Below are positions 1-10,725 of a stretch of 64,000 bases of DNA, in pieces; position 1 is the stretch's first letter; every line of letters begins with the position of its first letter. Position numbers and translations under genes: made by a program. The notes under the pieces were generated by a model. That model did not search any database and was not told the DNA's origin. It was given only the letters and a program-made list of their open reading frames with translations. Origin of the DNA: Spirogloea muscicola (Eukaryota > Streptophyta > Zygnematophyceae > Spirogloeales > Spirogloeaceae). Location: contig WELB01000062.1 of NCBI GenBank assembly GCA_009602725.1, forward strand, positions 580,337 through 644,336. Reading direction: 5' to 3'.

Positions 1-264
1 TCTCTCTCTCTTTGGCTCCATGGCAGCAACTTATGCAGATTGTTGCAGTCAAAGCGCCAGCTACGAGCAAATTAACAAGCTGCCGTGGCCTGATGGCACC
101 CATTGTCTTGGGCTGTCGCGCTCGCGGGAGGAGGTTGCCGCTCATCTGCTGGTACCACTGGACCCTAAAAGTGACAAGTCCACTGCGGACATTTCACAGC
201 TTTCAGAGAGGCGCAGCGCTTCGTTTGGCCACAGAAAGAGGGGAGGGCGGGTGGCGCCTGTGTG

Positions 265-354
<90 letters not shown>
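265..354. repeat. (CT)n microsatellite
   Basis: An uninterrupted CT dinucleotide run of about 90 bases, followed by a decayed CTCGCT stretch to about 378. It lies upstream of the FAD monooxygenase start codon, so it is probably in the promoter or 5' UTR. Nothing recognisable precedes it in bases 1-264. Confidence 0.97.
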
Positions 355-357
<3 letters not shown>

Positions 358-798
358 CGCTCTCGCTCTCGCTCTCGCCTCCCTCCTCCCATCCCTTATG
401 CCCTGGGCAGCCCACGTCCCCCCCCCCCACCATCTCCTCCTTCCCTCCACCTCTTCTCGCCCTCTCCCCCTCGCACTCCAGCGCAATCCCCTTCACCCTC
501 AGGAAGCCCGGCCGTCTCGTTGCCCAGCCCCTGCGCCAGTATCATCGGAAAGGAAGGCATCACGCAGTGACCCCCGCCACCACTGCCGCCGGCGGTCATG
601 AGCGCGGCGCACCTCGCCGTCGCACGGTTGCCAGCTTCTGACGCACCGAGCTTCACCATCCGCGCGTCAGACTTGGGCAGAGCCCACGTCCGGCTTTGCG
701 ACGGCACGCCAATCTCGCCTGGGAGAGCCAGGGGCCCCTCTCGAGTTGGCCTTGGGGCGCGGCGTGCTGATGGTCCAGTCGCCCAGCGCTGCACGCCG

Positions 799-3200
799 AT
801 GGCCTCCTCCATCAGCGCGATTGTGTCTGTTAACGGCCCGGCCAATGGCCAAGCCAGAGGTGGCGGCGACGGCGGCGCCCCGCTGGTCGACCGCGTCGCC
901 GTCGTGGGAGGTGGCCTCGGGGGCCTGGCGGCCGCCATTGCCCTCCGCAAGCGCGGAATCGACGCCCACGTGCGCCCTCATCGTTGCTGCCGCGCCACCA
1001 ACCATGGCCAGCAAGCATGCCATGCTGCGCTTTCACAACTCGCCTGATGCCGCCGCCGCCGCTCTTGCTGCGCAGGTGTACGAGCGCAATGCCTCCATCA
1101 GTGGCGGCGAGGGAACGCTCATCTCGCTCTTCGCCAACGGCCTCTGGGCGTTGCAGGACGCCTGCCCAGACCTCATCCCGCAGGTCCGCCACTGCTTTTG
1201 TCGCTCCTGCCGCTGCTGCTGCTGGCAACTGGGAGCAAGCCCTTCCTGTCCTCCACTCTTGTCCTCCCTCCTCAACTTCCTCCTCTAAAAGTGCAGCTGA
1301 AGGCGGCTGGCAACGTGGACCCCGAGTGCCTCACCATTTCGGCTGATGATAAGATTGTGGCCGACTGGGGCGCTGGATCGACCATGTCCACCACATACGG
1401 CCTGCCGATGCTCGCCATCCGTTGGCGCGCCGTGCTCGACGCACTCGCTGCTTCACTGCCGCCCGCCTGCATCCACACTGGCCACAAGCTCCTGCACATC
1501 TCCCAGGTGCCAGTGCCAACTGATGACCTCATCGGCGGCTCCGCTTTCTCAAGCTGCTCATTGCCGCTGACCTTACTAGGACCTCTTATTCCGCCGGACC
1601 AGGCTGTCCCACCTGCAGGACGATGCGAAAGTCGTCGCAACGTTCAAGACTGCTGAGGGCGAGGCGGTCATTGAGGTACCACTGGCCCCTTTACTTCCAA
1701 ACCTCCATCCTCTCTCTGCGTATCGTCAACTCCAAGCCATTGGCAGAGGCTGGAGGCAAGTATTGCCCCGCATGGCGTCCTGAGATGCCCAGTGTGCTCC
1801 TGCAGACCCCACTGCTCTTGGGGGCGGACGGCATCCGCTCTGCAGTGCGGGCCTCGGTGCTTGGGACAATGCTGCCACGCGACAATGGTCGCACCATTTG
1901 GCGTGCCATAATTGATTTCGACCTCGTTGAGCACCCTGTAAGATATTGCCATCTCCCCCGTAGCCTCCCTGACTTTGCCCCTCTCTCCCTCCCTCTCCTC
2001 CTCAATCTCTCTCCATGACTGCCTTTCCAGCTCTAGGTTCTCCCTCCCTCCCTCCCTCCCTCCCTCTTTCTCTTCCCCTCCCCTTCCTCTCCCTCCCCCC
2101 TTCTTCCCCCTTGTGCCCATCTCAACCACCTGTCTCCTCACGGCACAGCCACTGAATTGCAGCCCCTCCCTCGTCCTTTCAGCTGTTGAAGCGGAAGCGC
2201 GTAATGGGCGGCGCCAGCAATGGCATCACAGCGGTGATTGCAGATGCGTCACTGGGCAAGCTCTACTGGGGCTACACTGTGACCGACAGCTCGAGCAACG
2301 GCGATGCAGCGCGTCGCTCGGCTAGCCAGGAGGAGATGAAGCACCGCGTGCTCACTTACTTCGAGCATTGGGGCCTCGCCCGGGCCATAGTTGAGGTACT
2401 TCTCATAACTGCGATATGCCAACCCGTCTTTAACAGCCCCTCTTTGCCGGATCTCTTTAAGCATTGACCACGCTGTGCAGGCCACGGATGCCGACCTCAT
2501 CCTGGAGCGTCGCGTGCTGGATATGGATGTGCTCGACGATTTTGTCCATGGCCGTGTTGTCCTGATTGGCGGTGAGTGCTCCTGTATCACTGCTGCCTCA
2601 AATAAGGACTCTGTATACTGAATTTAAGTGTCAGTCTCATTGTTCTGTGTATGTCCCTTTCTTCATCTGCTGAACGGGGTAGCGACCTCCATGTGATGTG
2701 GCCATTCTTGGTCTACTCTTGGGCTTCTCACCTCAGCAGATGCCGCGCACGCCGTTACACCAGCTCTTGGCCAGGGTGCCAATCTTGCCTTTGAGGACGG
2801 TCAGGAGATTGCGCATCAGCTTGTCACCAGGCCGAGCCTCAGGTCTGCTGCAGGGACCTGGACCCGACGACCTCTAGTCAGCCGCTTTGGCGCTAGCTGC
2901 ATCTAGCAAACGTCATCACTAAATCCACGTTCAACACCGTCCTCTGTGTCCGGTGTGCATGGCAGGGAGGCGCTGGACACGTACCATCGAGTGCGGCAGC
3001 TGCGAGTGAAGGCAGTATGCGCAATGAATAAAGCGGCGACCAAGAAAACGTACACCGCGCCCGGCACAGCTACCGAGCAGCCCAAATTCAACATGAGCGA
3101 CTACCATGGGTGGCTCTACGGCTACCGCGGTTCTGCCATGCCCCCCACTCATGAGTCAACCCTCGACACTGCTGAGCTCCTGCAGATGCTCAAAATCTGA
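799..3200 (+). CDS. FAD-dependent monooxygenase (aromatic hydroxylase / zeaxanthin-epoxidase-like fold)
   Basis: Predicted 439-aa flavoprotein that would use NAD(P)H and O2 to oxidise a small organic substrate. Nine exons with closing phases: 799-969, 1076-1183, 1297-1506, 1619-1675, 1806-1937, 2183-2395, 2481-2571, 2740-2842, 2966-3200, all GT-AG. Visible motifs are the N-terminal dinucleotide-binding GGGLGG (residues 37-42, inside VAVVGGGLGGLAAAIALRKR), the mid-protein GADGIRSAVR (188-197), and the GD motif IGDAAHAVTPALGQGANL (326-343) that contacts the FAD ribityl. These three define the PHBH/FAD_binding_3 family. The substrate cannot be read from sequence. An in-frame ATG at 598 would add 67 residues that could be a transit peptide, so the true start and organelle are open. 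Confidence 0.88.
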
Positions 3201-3260
3201 AAGTACTGCACATTGAGCACAGCCCGAGAGCTAGGCATGACACCATTGCACGTCGGGCAA

Positions 3261-4927
3261 TCAGTCTTTGGAGTCTGTAATGCCATCAGGCGTAATTGAA
3301 AAGCGCGCCTCAAGCTCGGGCAGGCAGGGCGAGCACACGATCTTGGCTACGCGCTCCTCGCCGCGGCCCTTACGCAGCGCTAGCCGCGTTGTTGACGCGT
3401 GTGCAACGATGTTGCCGCCAATGGGCTTCACCTGCGGGCCTGCAAAGATGGCCGCGCCATCCACCTGTGCCACCACTTGATTCGTCATAACTACTGCCAC
3501 GCCAAACTGTAAACCACCACGCACACTTGTTGCGTCAGCATTGACATAAGTCCTCAGTACAGCCTTACTTATACGTCTTCGCAAGAGGAAGCTACAGGGT
3601 GACTCGACCAGCAACACTGTTGCTGTGCAACTGCTGAAAAAGACCAGTCAGGCTGAGCGCTCGTTACCTCGTCAGCCAACTTTTGCAAGCTACGCAGAAA
3701 TCGCGCAAGGTGGATCTGCCGCGCAGAGAGCTCCCCACGCCCCGAGAAGTCTGTGCGATATAGTGCTGTGGCACTGTCAACGATGATGACTGCGAACCTG
3801 CATGACCATAGCCACCGGCTCTGAGGCAACTGTTGTTGACCCAGCCACATGTGACAATTTCTCAAGTGAGGGGTGAGCCATCATGCTGACCTGGATTCAG
3901 ACATCATAGAGGCTGCCTCAATGAGCAGGTTGGACTGGTGATCCGTGTTGTACGCACGCGCATAGGCAATGTTGTCCAGCACGTCGCTACCGTTGAGCCC
4001 AAATCTGCTTCAGTAGCAGCAGAGCGTGGTGGTTGAGTAACGACCATGGCTGGCAGCAGCAGTTCACAACCATGTGGGTTGGGGATGTTGGGCACCGCTC
4101 GGCAATTTGGAGGAGCCGCTGCGGCCGGAACGTGCCCTCTGTGTCTATGTACAGCGCCTTGCCCTCGCCACCTCCCTTGTCGAGCGGCAGCTGCGCAGCG
4201 TCGCCGGAACCAGCACCGTGAGCACCCGACGCATGGCCACTGCCGCCCGCCCCAAAGGGTCAGAGCCGTGGCGCCCCACCTGGCACGTGACAGCGAGCGT
4301 GTGGCACAGCTGCGTCTTGCCCGTCCGGAACTCGCCATAAATCTCAGTGATGGACCCTGTCTCATAGCCACCTGCAGGAGAAACCGAGGCCGCCATTGTC
4401 AGCAGCAAACCCAGCGTCGTGCCGAGACCGAGGCGGCCCCTGCAGAGCGAGCAGCCGCAGCTGGAGCGCACCGTCGAGGATGGTGTCGAGCTCCTTGGAG
4501 CCGGTGGAGATCTGGATGAGCAGCCCGCGCTGCTCGTGCATCTGCGCCGCGCTCGTGAAGCCCATCGGCACCAGCTTCGTGGCTGCCACGACGGCGAGCA
4601 AGGCGGCACTCCGTCAGGCGCCGGCGGTTGCTGTCGGCAGCTACTGCGGTGCCCAGCAGGAGGCGCTGCTATGACGGTGGCGGGGCCCTCACAGGCCTCC
4701 TTGAGCTTGTCCAGCTTGGCCTCGCTGATGCCCTTGACGCGCAGGAGGTCCTTGCGCGGCGCGTGCGCCACGGCCTCCACCGTGAAGTAGCCGCCGTCGC
4801 GCAACTTGCGCACGTCCGCCGCCGCCACACCGCACGCCTCCAGCTGCTCCACCAGGCAGGGGCCCTGGTTCTCCTCCACCTCGCCGTCCTCCTCCGGCGC
4901 CTGCTCCCGCGCCTCCATGGCTGCCAT
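3261..4927 (-). CDS. RAD51: DNA repair recombinase RAD51
   Basis: Strand-exchange ATPase that coats single-stranded DNA in homologous recombination in the nucleus. Seven exons (4693-4927, 4472-4582, 4280-4371, 4096-4190, 3891-4004, 3668-3797, 3261-3506) join to exactly 340 aa, against 339 in human. An N-terminal helix-hairpin-helix region carries [15 protein letters not shown]. Walker A is GEFRTGKT (128-135) and Walker B lies in FAVIIVD (217-223). The conserved ATYRTD-like stretch reads [17 protein letters not shown]. The C-terminal [20 protein letters not shown] matches RAD51 rather than DMC1, which has GGHVLAHASTIRL. I chose the ATG at 4927; another in-frame ATG lies at 4918. It is convergent with the FAD monooxygenase, only 60 bases apart. 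Confidence 0.95.
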
Positions 4928-5432
4928 GCCGGCGCCTCCGCCCGCCGCCAGTCGGCCGAAGATGGGCCTCAGCGCGGCGATGAGATTCAACGCCGGCGAG
5001 GCCCCACCACGGCGCGGGCCCGAGGACTCCTCCTCCTCGTCGAGCAGCGGCTCAGCCCGGACGTAGCCGCAGCTGAGGCGCCGCCATGGGCGCTGCTGCG
5101 GGAGGCGGCGCCCGGCGCGGCGGCGAGCTCGGCGGCTGAGGCAGATATGGGGGGCCTGGGAGACAAGCTGGCCCGAAGGCCGCCCCTCCCTCCTCCCCTC
5201 CCTCCCTTCCCTCGCTCTTCCCCCCTCCTACCGCCCTCCCCTCCGGAGCCTTGTACGTTACCTCATCCAGTCGCTTGGATGGCGACCCCCCTTCAACCTC
5301 CCTCTTCCTCCTTTTCAAAAATTCGTCCCTCCCCCAACCCCCCCCCTGGCCTTCCTGCCGTGAGGCTGACGCCCCTAAATTCCTCCGGGAGACAGGCCAA
5401 CTGCCGCTGAACCTGCTCACCGCCCGGCCGCC

Positions 5433-6103
5433 ATGGCACCCCAGCTGCGGCGGCTCGTGTCGCTGGAAGTGCTTCAGCTGTGTCTCAGCGGACCTCGTGG
5501 GGTTTGCGTCGCAGGAGCTCCAATTTGGCTCTGGTGTTGACGTGCCCGGAAACGAGCTCCTGGGACAACTGACACGGGCATGCGCTGTAAGACAGCCCAA
5601 CAGACTGCATAGAGATGCTGGGCAGGACGGTGCCAGCAGAGGAGGCCGGTGCAGCGATGGAAGAAGCCGCAACCAGATAAGTTGCAAGCTCAACGTTGTC
5701 AGGAGATTGAAGTGACTGATGCAGGGAACTACACGCAGTAAGGCCGCCAAAGCAGCCCGCGCTGCCCGACCAGCTCGAAGGTGCAATGGGCGACGTCATT
5801 TCTCTTACTTCACAGCTCACTCAAGCTGCCAATGCCGCTTCCGTGTCATTGGCATCAAAGTCGCGCGCTTTCTTGCCAGAGTATCAGATCTTCGACCTGC
5901 CAGTTGGCTGCGCAGACTTGCAACGGCTCTTGCTTTTGTTCACCATGAGCACTTGCTTTTGTTCAGCATATGGTAGCGGTACAACACTTTGCTGCCCGGC
6001 ACAGTGGCTGCCAGCATTTAAACAGGGAGGGGACGTAGTTGCAAAACAAAGCCTTGACTTGAACGCAAGTGGGCTAGTAATCTTAGCTCTGCCAGCAAAG
6101 TAA
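5433..6103 (+). CDS. Hypothetical protein, gene model uncertain
   Basis: I do not recognise this. A candidate exon ending at 5587 (…ELLGQLTRACA, then gtaaga) splices in phase to an exon starting about 5756 after gccaaagcag. That exon reads PALPDQLEGAMGDVISLTSQ… and stays open to a TAA at 6101-6103. The middle (LTSQLTQAANAASVSLASKS) looks helical. An ATG at 5433 begins MAPQLRRLVSLEVLQL in another frame, and I could not join it to the next exon without an 18-base intron, so either a base error or a missed exon is needed. The position between divergent RAD51 and the convergent beta-propeller gene leaves room for one small gene. Confidence 0.3.
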
Positions 6104-6229
6104 CATTGCAAAGCTGCTTCCAAAACGTCCAATATTGCTCTCAGCACCAAGCCTTTGGGCTTTCAAGGTGCTATGACAGTACGGGCGCAGAGCAGAGCAG
6201 GCGCACGATTCCTTCAACGACGCTGCAGC

Positions 6230-7736
6230 TCAGCAGCTGAGGCGTGTCCACTTGCGGAAATCAGAACCGTGGCTGATGGCGAGCCCTATGCCCTGCCTAG
6301 GCGCCTCCTGGCCAGCGAGCTTGCCCGACCCAAGGTAATACATGCGGAAGCTGCCATCAGGCATGGCCACAACATATGGGGTGCCAACAATGATGTTGTC
6401 CCACACATCCTCGTCCGTGCGCGCTGTCAAAATGGGTCCTCCAGGCTCCGGACCCACAAGCTCGTCCTTGTGCCACTCCACGCCATCTGCTGACGTGGCG
6501 AGCCCAATGGCGAAGCTAAGCTGCACCTCCAAAATCGTCTCATTACAACTACAGCTTGCGATTCACCTCACAGACTCTTCACTTCTAACCCTTGCAATAT
6601 CTATACAACCACAGAGTGAATCTCATTTGAGTTGTTACACCCAAAGTATCTCATAGTTGCCAGAGCCTTTGCACGAGTGCATGCGAGGGCGCAGCATGCA
6701 AAGGGACGGAAAAGACCTTGGTGTTGGAGCCCTCGTAGAACATAACGTACTGTTGGCCAATGCGCAGGACGTGGCGAACCGACACGCCGCCGTCATCCCA
6801 TGCGCCAGGCGGGCCGTGGCTCAGCTTCTTCCCCAGCTTGTGCCACTCCTTGCCATCCGGTGACCTTGCCACACCAACCGAGAAGAAGGCGCCCCGCTCC
6901 CGGCTGTGGTACGTCATGAGCCATTCCTGGCGGCCGCTCGCCTCCGGTGGCAGCACGCGTGCCCACGCCATGCCGAGCTCGTCAAAGGCCCCAGGCGGCC
7001 CGAGCTCCATCAGCGGCTCCTTGAGCCGCTCAAAGGTGACCCCGTCCTTCGACGTCGCACGGCCCAGGCGAATCCGGACGCCCTGCCGGCGGCCGGTCAT
7101 GCCGGGCACCTGCACATCCACCGCCGCCCTCCTGAGGTCCTCGGCGGCCCGGAATCATCACATGCCCTCAGCAGATCAGTCGATTGTAGCGCCGGAAGGA
7201 GGTCGTCAAGGACGCCTCGTACCTCACCTTCCTCCGTGCCGGCGCCCAGGTAGTAGAGCACCCAGCCGGCACCGCCGGGCTGCTGCACGACGTCCGACAC
7301 AGCAATGTGGACGCTGTCGAAAGCCGCCGGATCCTCCGCCGGGTCCATGATCGCTCCGCCTGTTGCAGAGCCAGATGGTACGCTGCCACCACGCCGTCAA
7401 GTGACTCCGGCATTGTGACATCCAGGCTCTGAGCGACCACTGATGACTGTCGGAAGCTGTGAGCCATGGCGTCGACCTGGCAGCGGCCCACGGAAGCGCT
7501 CCCAGCGGACGCCGTCGGCGCTGACGGCCATGCCGATGCGGCCGGTGGGCAGCGACGGGATAGCCTCCACGCCCTGGCCCCACGTCGGCGAGTCCCGGCC
7601 GTAGTAGTACATGCGCCAGCCGTCGAGGCCGGGCGGCGCTGGCGGCACGACGACCGCGCCGGAGAGGCACAGGGAGTCCCACCAGCCGCCGTCGGCGGGC
7701 GGCGGGCCCAGCACCCGCCCGGCCAGCGGCTGCGCG
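6230..7736 (-). CDS. Five-bladed beta-propeller glycosidase-like protein (GH32/43/68 fold), 5' end missing
   Basis: Resembles the plant arabinanase/levansucrase/invertase-like family (for example Arabidopsis At5g67540). Exons on the minus strand: 7477 to about 7736 (cut by N at 7737), 7223-7359, 6717-7109, 6230-6520; phases close. The blade-type repeat GxAxSxDGxxWxR recurs: IGMAVSADGVRWERFRGPLP, LGRATSKDGVTFERL, VGVARSPDGKEWHKLGKK and IGLATSADGVEWHKDELV. Each is followed by a display of Tyr/Trp-rich strands (GWRMYYYGRD, GWVLYYLGAG, MFYEGSN, FRMYYLGSGK). That is the classic propeller pattern. I could not assign catalytic acids, so activity on a plant-type or algal polysaccharide is inference. 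The N-terminus (signal or transit peptide) is lost at the N; read straight through, the frame hits a stop a few codons beyond it. Confidence 0.8.
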
Positions 7737-7737
7737 N
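7737..7737. other. Single N, probable collapsed assembly gap
   Basis: The N falls in the first visible exon of the minus-strand beta-propeller gene, in very GC-rich sequence. Beyond it the reading frame is lost and no start codon can be found. The next gene (RCCR) starts on the opposite strand 300 bases on. The N therefore may stand for a missing stretch of a shared divergent promoter rather than one base. Confidence 0.5.
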
Positions 7738-8037
7738 ATAGAGGAAGTTGGAAGGTCCGTTCTCACTGCTGACTGGAGCATGCCCAGGCTGTGCTGCGCG
7801 AGACACTTGATCATGATGTGGGAGGAGCCATTGCCCACTTCATCAACTGCTTGTTAGGTGCACAACCACTGGCCAAGGTAGCAGCCAGTGGGGAGCCTGA
7901 ACGAATGGCCGCCGAGTCGCCGCCCAGCTTGACAGAGACTTCAGATCAAGAGAGCAAACCTGCTGAGGTAGCACTTCAGCATTGACCTCCTTTGCCATCG
8001 TCACATTGTATAAGAATTTCCTCGATGAAAGATTAGG

Positions 8038-9624
8038 ATGGTTTGCCATGCAAACCCTTTTCTTCTTCAGTCTCACCAAATAGGATGTTGTAGTCATGGG
8101 CAGTGCCTTTCTTCTACTACACTGTCCAGCTCGCCGGCGGCGAGACCTCTTGCCGCATCGCTGCCAGCGTCCCGCGCCGTACCGCCTCGCCTCAGGTGGG
8201 CGGCGGCGCCGCCGCGGGCCTGCCCCCCGCGCGTCCCGCAGAGCCGCCGCGCGGCGGTCTCGCGAGGCTTCCCAGCCGCCGCCGCCGTCTCGAGGACGTC
8301 AGGCGCGCCGCAGACGGCGGCCTGGATGGACTTCTCGCACTTGGGCCCTGCGACGGCAACGATGATGGGCGACCTCCTCGCGACGCTCGAAGTAGGTGCT
8401 TGCACAAAGCGCGCAGCGCCAGCCAGCCAGCTCGCTCAGCCATTAAGCTGCGTCCACCTCAAGCGCTAATTGCATATCTGAGCCATCTACTTGCCCACTT
8501 ATGTTACATCCGAGCTGCGCAAGTTGGCTCGCTGCAGGAAGCGCCGCCTCACTGCAAGCGCAGCCGCTTCTGCATGACTTCGGCAGCGCGAGATCGGCGA
8601 CGAGCTCCAGCCCAGCCAGACCCCGCAGGACGTGCGCTCCTTTGAGGGGCCGCAGGGCAACTCGCGCGGGTCGATTGTCATGAGGGCCGGGACAGACCGC
8701 TCGAAAGTATGTCGCAGGATCACCAGGCCTTGCTACAGTACACCAGGCCTTGTTACAGTACACAATTACAGTCACTTACTTGCCCACGTCAGAGTATCAC
8801 TCTGCTTTCCTATCTCAACCTGCTCAGGAGCCCTGCCAGTGTGCAACGGCTGATAGTCAATGCTGCCCAATGTGCAGATCGACACAGTCCTTGTGAGCTG
8901 GCTGCAGTGCACGCTGCCGTTTGGCACGCTTTCGTTCGCCACCCTGTCCATGCTGATGGGCCCAGGCACGGACACCCCTCACCTCCTCTTTGAGTTCCCC
9001 ATCGGCGGCCCCAAGCTTCTGACGGTCGTCATGGACCTACTGCCACGTCGGGACCTGGCTCTCGATGCAGAGTACCTGCAGCGCTTCTACGAGGGCAGCG
9101 AACTGCACAAGCTCCGCCAGCAGGTCAGCCTCGTCAGGTTGGCTTGTGCGTCTGTCACTTCAAAGCCATCTATAAACTGCAATGTTGTCAGCAATGAGGT
9201 TGACTGACACCAATCTGAGACGCTGGTTGTCGCTGTCAAATAGCTTGATGGAGAGGAGCGCTTACTACTCTACACTCCGGCCACGCTGTACATCAGGGCG
9301 GCGACTTCGCCAGTGGCCCTCATGTACACGGCTGCTCCACCATCAGGGGGTCATGCACATGGGGCTGCCGATGCTGGGCTGGTTGAGCCCCTCATATCCG
9401 ACGTTGTGCATCCCACAGCGTCCCGTGCGCTTGATGCCTGGATCGACGCCTACCGCAACAGATCCAGGGTGGTGTTGGACGAGCCAGAACGTGAGAGCCT
9501 GCGAGCGCGGGATGCCTCAGTGAAGCGGAATGGCATTGAGGTGGATCTGACGAGCAACCTGCCGCGGCTTTTTGGTCAGGACGTCACAGATCGCGTACTG
9601 CAGGCTGTGCGGACCGGCTTGTAG
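8038..9624 (+). CDS. RCCR: Red chlorophyll catabolite reductase, chloroplast
   Basis: Ferredoxin-dependent bilin reductase that converts red chlorophyll catabolite to the primary fluorescent catabolite in the chlorophyll breakdown (PAO) pathway. Four exons, 8038-8391, 8587-8706, 8878-9123, 9244-9624, give 366 aa with closing phases. The family core is clear: VLVSWLQCTLPFGTLSFATL, then GPGTDTPHLLFEFPIGG, DLLPRRDLALDAEYLQRFYE, LYTPATLYIRAATSPVALMY and a C-terminal DVVHPTASRALDAWIDAYRN. Residues 1 to about 95 are rich in Ala, Pro, Arg and Ser and suit a chloroplast transit peptide. The ATG at 8038 is the first in frame, but a start in an earlier exon is possible. Exon 2 begins REIGDELQPSQTPQ, after an acceptor at 8581-8586. 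Confidence 0.9.
8721..8760. repeat. Two-copy 20-bp tandem repeat in RCCR intron 2
   Basis: Two adjacent copies of a 20-base unit (caccaggccttgctacagta) differing at one base, a few bases inside the intron after the donor at 8707. Confidence 0.9.
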
Positions 9625-10725
9625 CACTGGCCACAACAAGTGCAGCATCATATGACAGGACTCCATGTGTCGATATCTAAGCTTCCACTGTACATTGCCA
9701 TTTAAGCTCCCAACTATCTGTAAGCTCTGCCTCATAGTGAATATACTGAGAGGGCTATAGGTGCATTGTAAGTGAACGCTTGAGCACACAAGATCGAAGA
9801 AAGCGAGCTCCACCAAGGAGGGCTAATCGCTGTGAGCGGCCAGCCCGACAACAGTGTTGGTAAGGATGGCGCCAGCAGAGCAAGCTCGCACACCATGTTG
9901 GCAGCATCGATCAGCAGATAACTATGCCAGTACAAGCGCGGCGAACAACAGCCCGATGATTTAGAGATTGGTGCAGGAGCCGAGCCCCCATAGATGGAAG
10001 TTCAGAGCAGCAGCTAAATGCACGACCTACCTGAAGGTGAGGCACAGACTAACGGGCTTTGGCAAGACAATAGAAGGTGTCAACTGGTGAAACAAGCACA
10101 CGAGCTGGAAGGTCGCCTGCTCTGAGCTCAGTCACTGCCAATAGTCAGCAGCACACCGATTGAGGAGGTCGAGGAATGCTGGCCATTGCTTGCCCAAGCG
10201 GCCAGGGGTGTTACTTTGACAGGTAGCAGAGTTGGTCTGCGGCACGCTTGTCAGCACACCACCCTCCTTCACATCATAAGCTGACCTCATGAGGCAAAGT
10301 GGCAGATGCGACCAGGTCTCTCATTTAGAGGTGCCATTGGTCACTACATAAGCCAAGTTGTGCTACCCAGCAAGTGCTGCCTACCAGGAACGCAGCAACA
10401 AGCCCAACCCCTTGTTCCTCACAATCAGCACAATGTTACACCAACTAGGCTAAATTGGTAGTCAACGGAACAGGCTACTTGCACGCAAAGAGCCTCGTCT
10501 TCTATACGCAGGAGCAAGTGTTTTTGTCATACTTGTGAGACACGGAAAGCTGGTCGCTCTATCCTCAGTCTACGGTGATCAACACGAAAGGTTGTGCAAT
10601 TTCACACCTTTTGAGGGGTACAGCCTGGTGCTGTCTACAGCAGGGGCCCTATTGTGGCCGACTCTCAGGTGCTAAGCGCTGCAGGCCAGGTAGTAAGTGC
10701 ACAGTTCTCTGAGCACGGCCATACA
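9625..10725. other. Intergenic, no gene seen
   Basis: About 1.1 kb between the convergent ends of RCCR (+) and the MSMEG_6728-type gene A (-). No family motif, no splice-consistent frame, no tRNA and no match to the dispersed repeats of this window. It presumably holds both 3' UTRs. Confidence 0.6.

Noticed and set aside
12-641. Long open frames on both strands across the CT run
   Set aside because: Their length comes from the dinucleotide repeat (Ser-Leu or Arg-Glu runs). There is no family motif and no splice support.
3261-4927. Could the recombinase be DMC1?
   Set aside because: [13 protein letters not shown] and the SPCLPE segment match RAD51. DMC1 has GGHVLAHASTIRL and APNLPE.
4628-5410. 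260-codon plus-strand frame
   Set aside because: Antisense to RAD51 exon 1 and its GC-rich promoter. RAD51 on the minus strand is certain.
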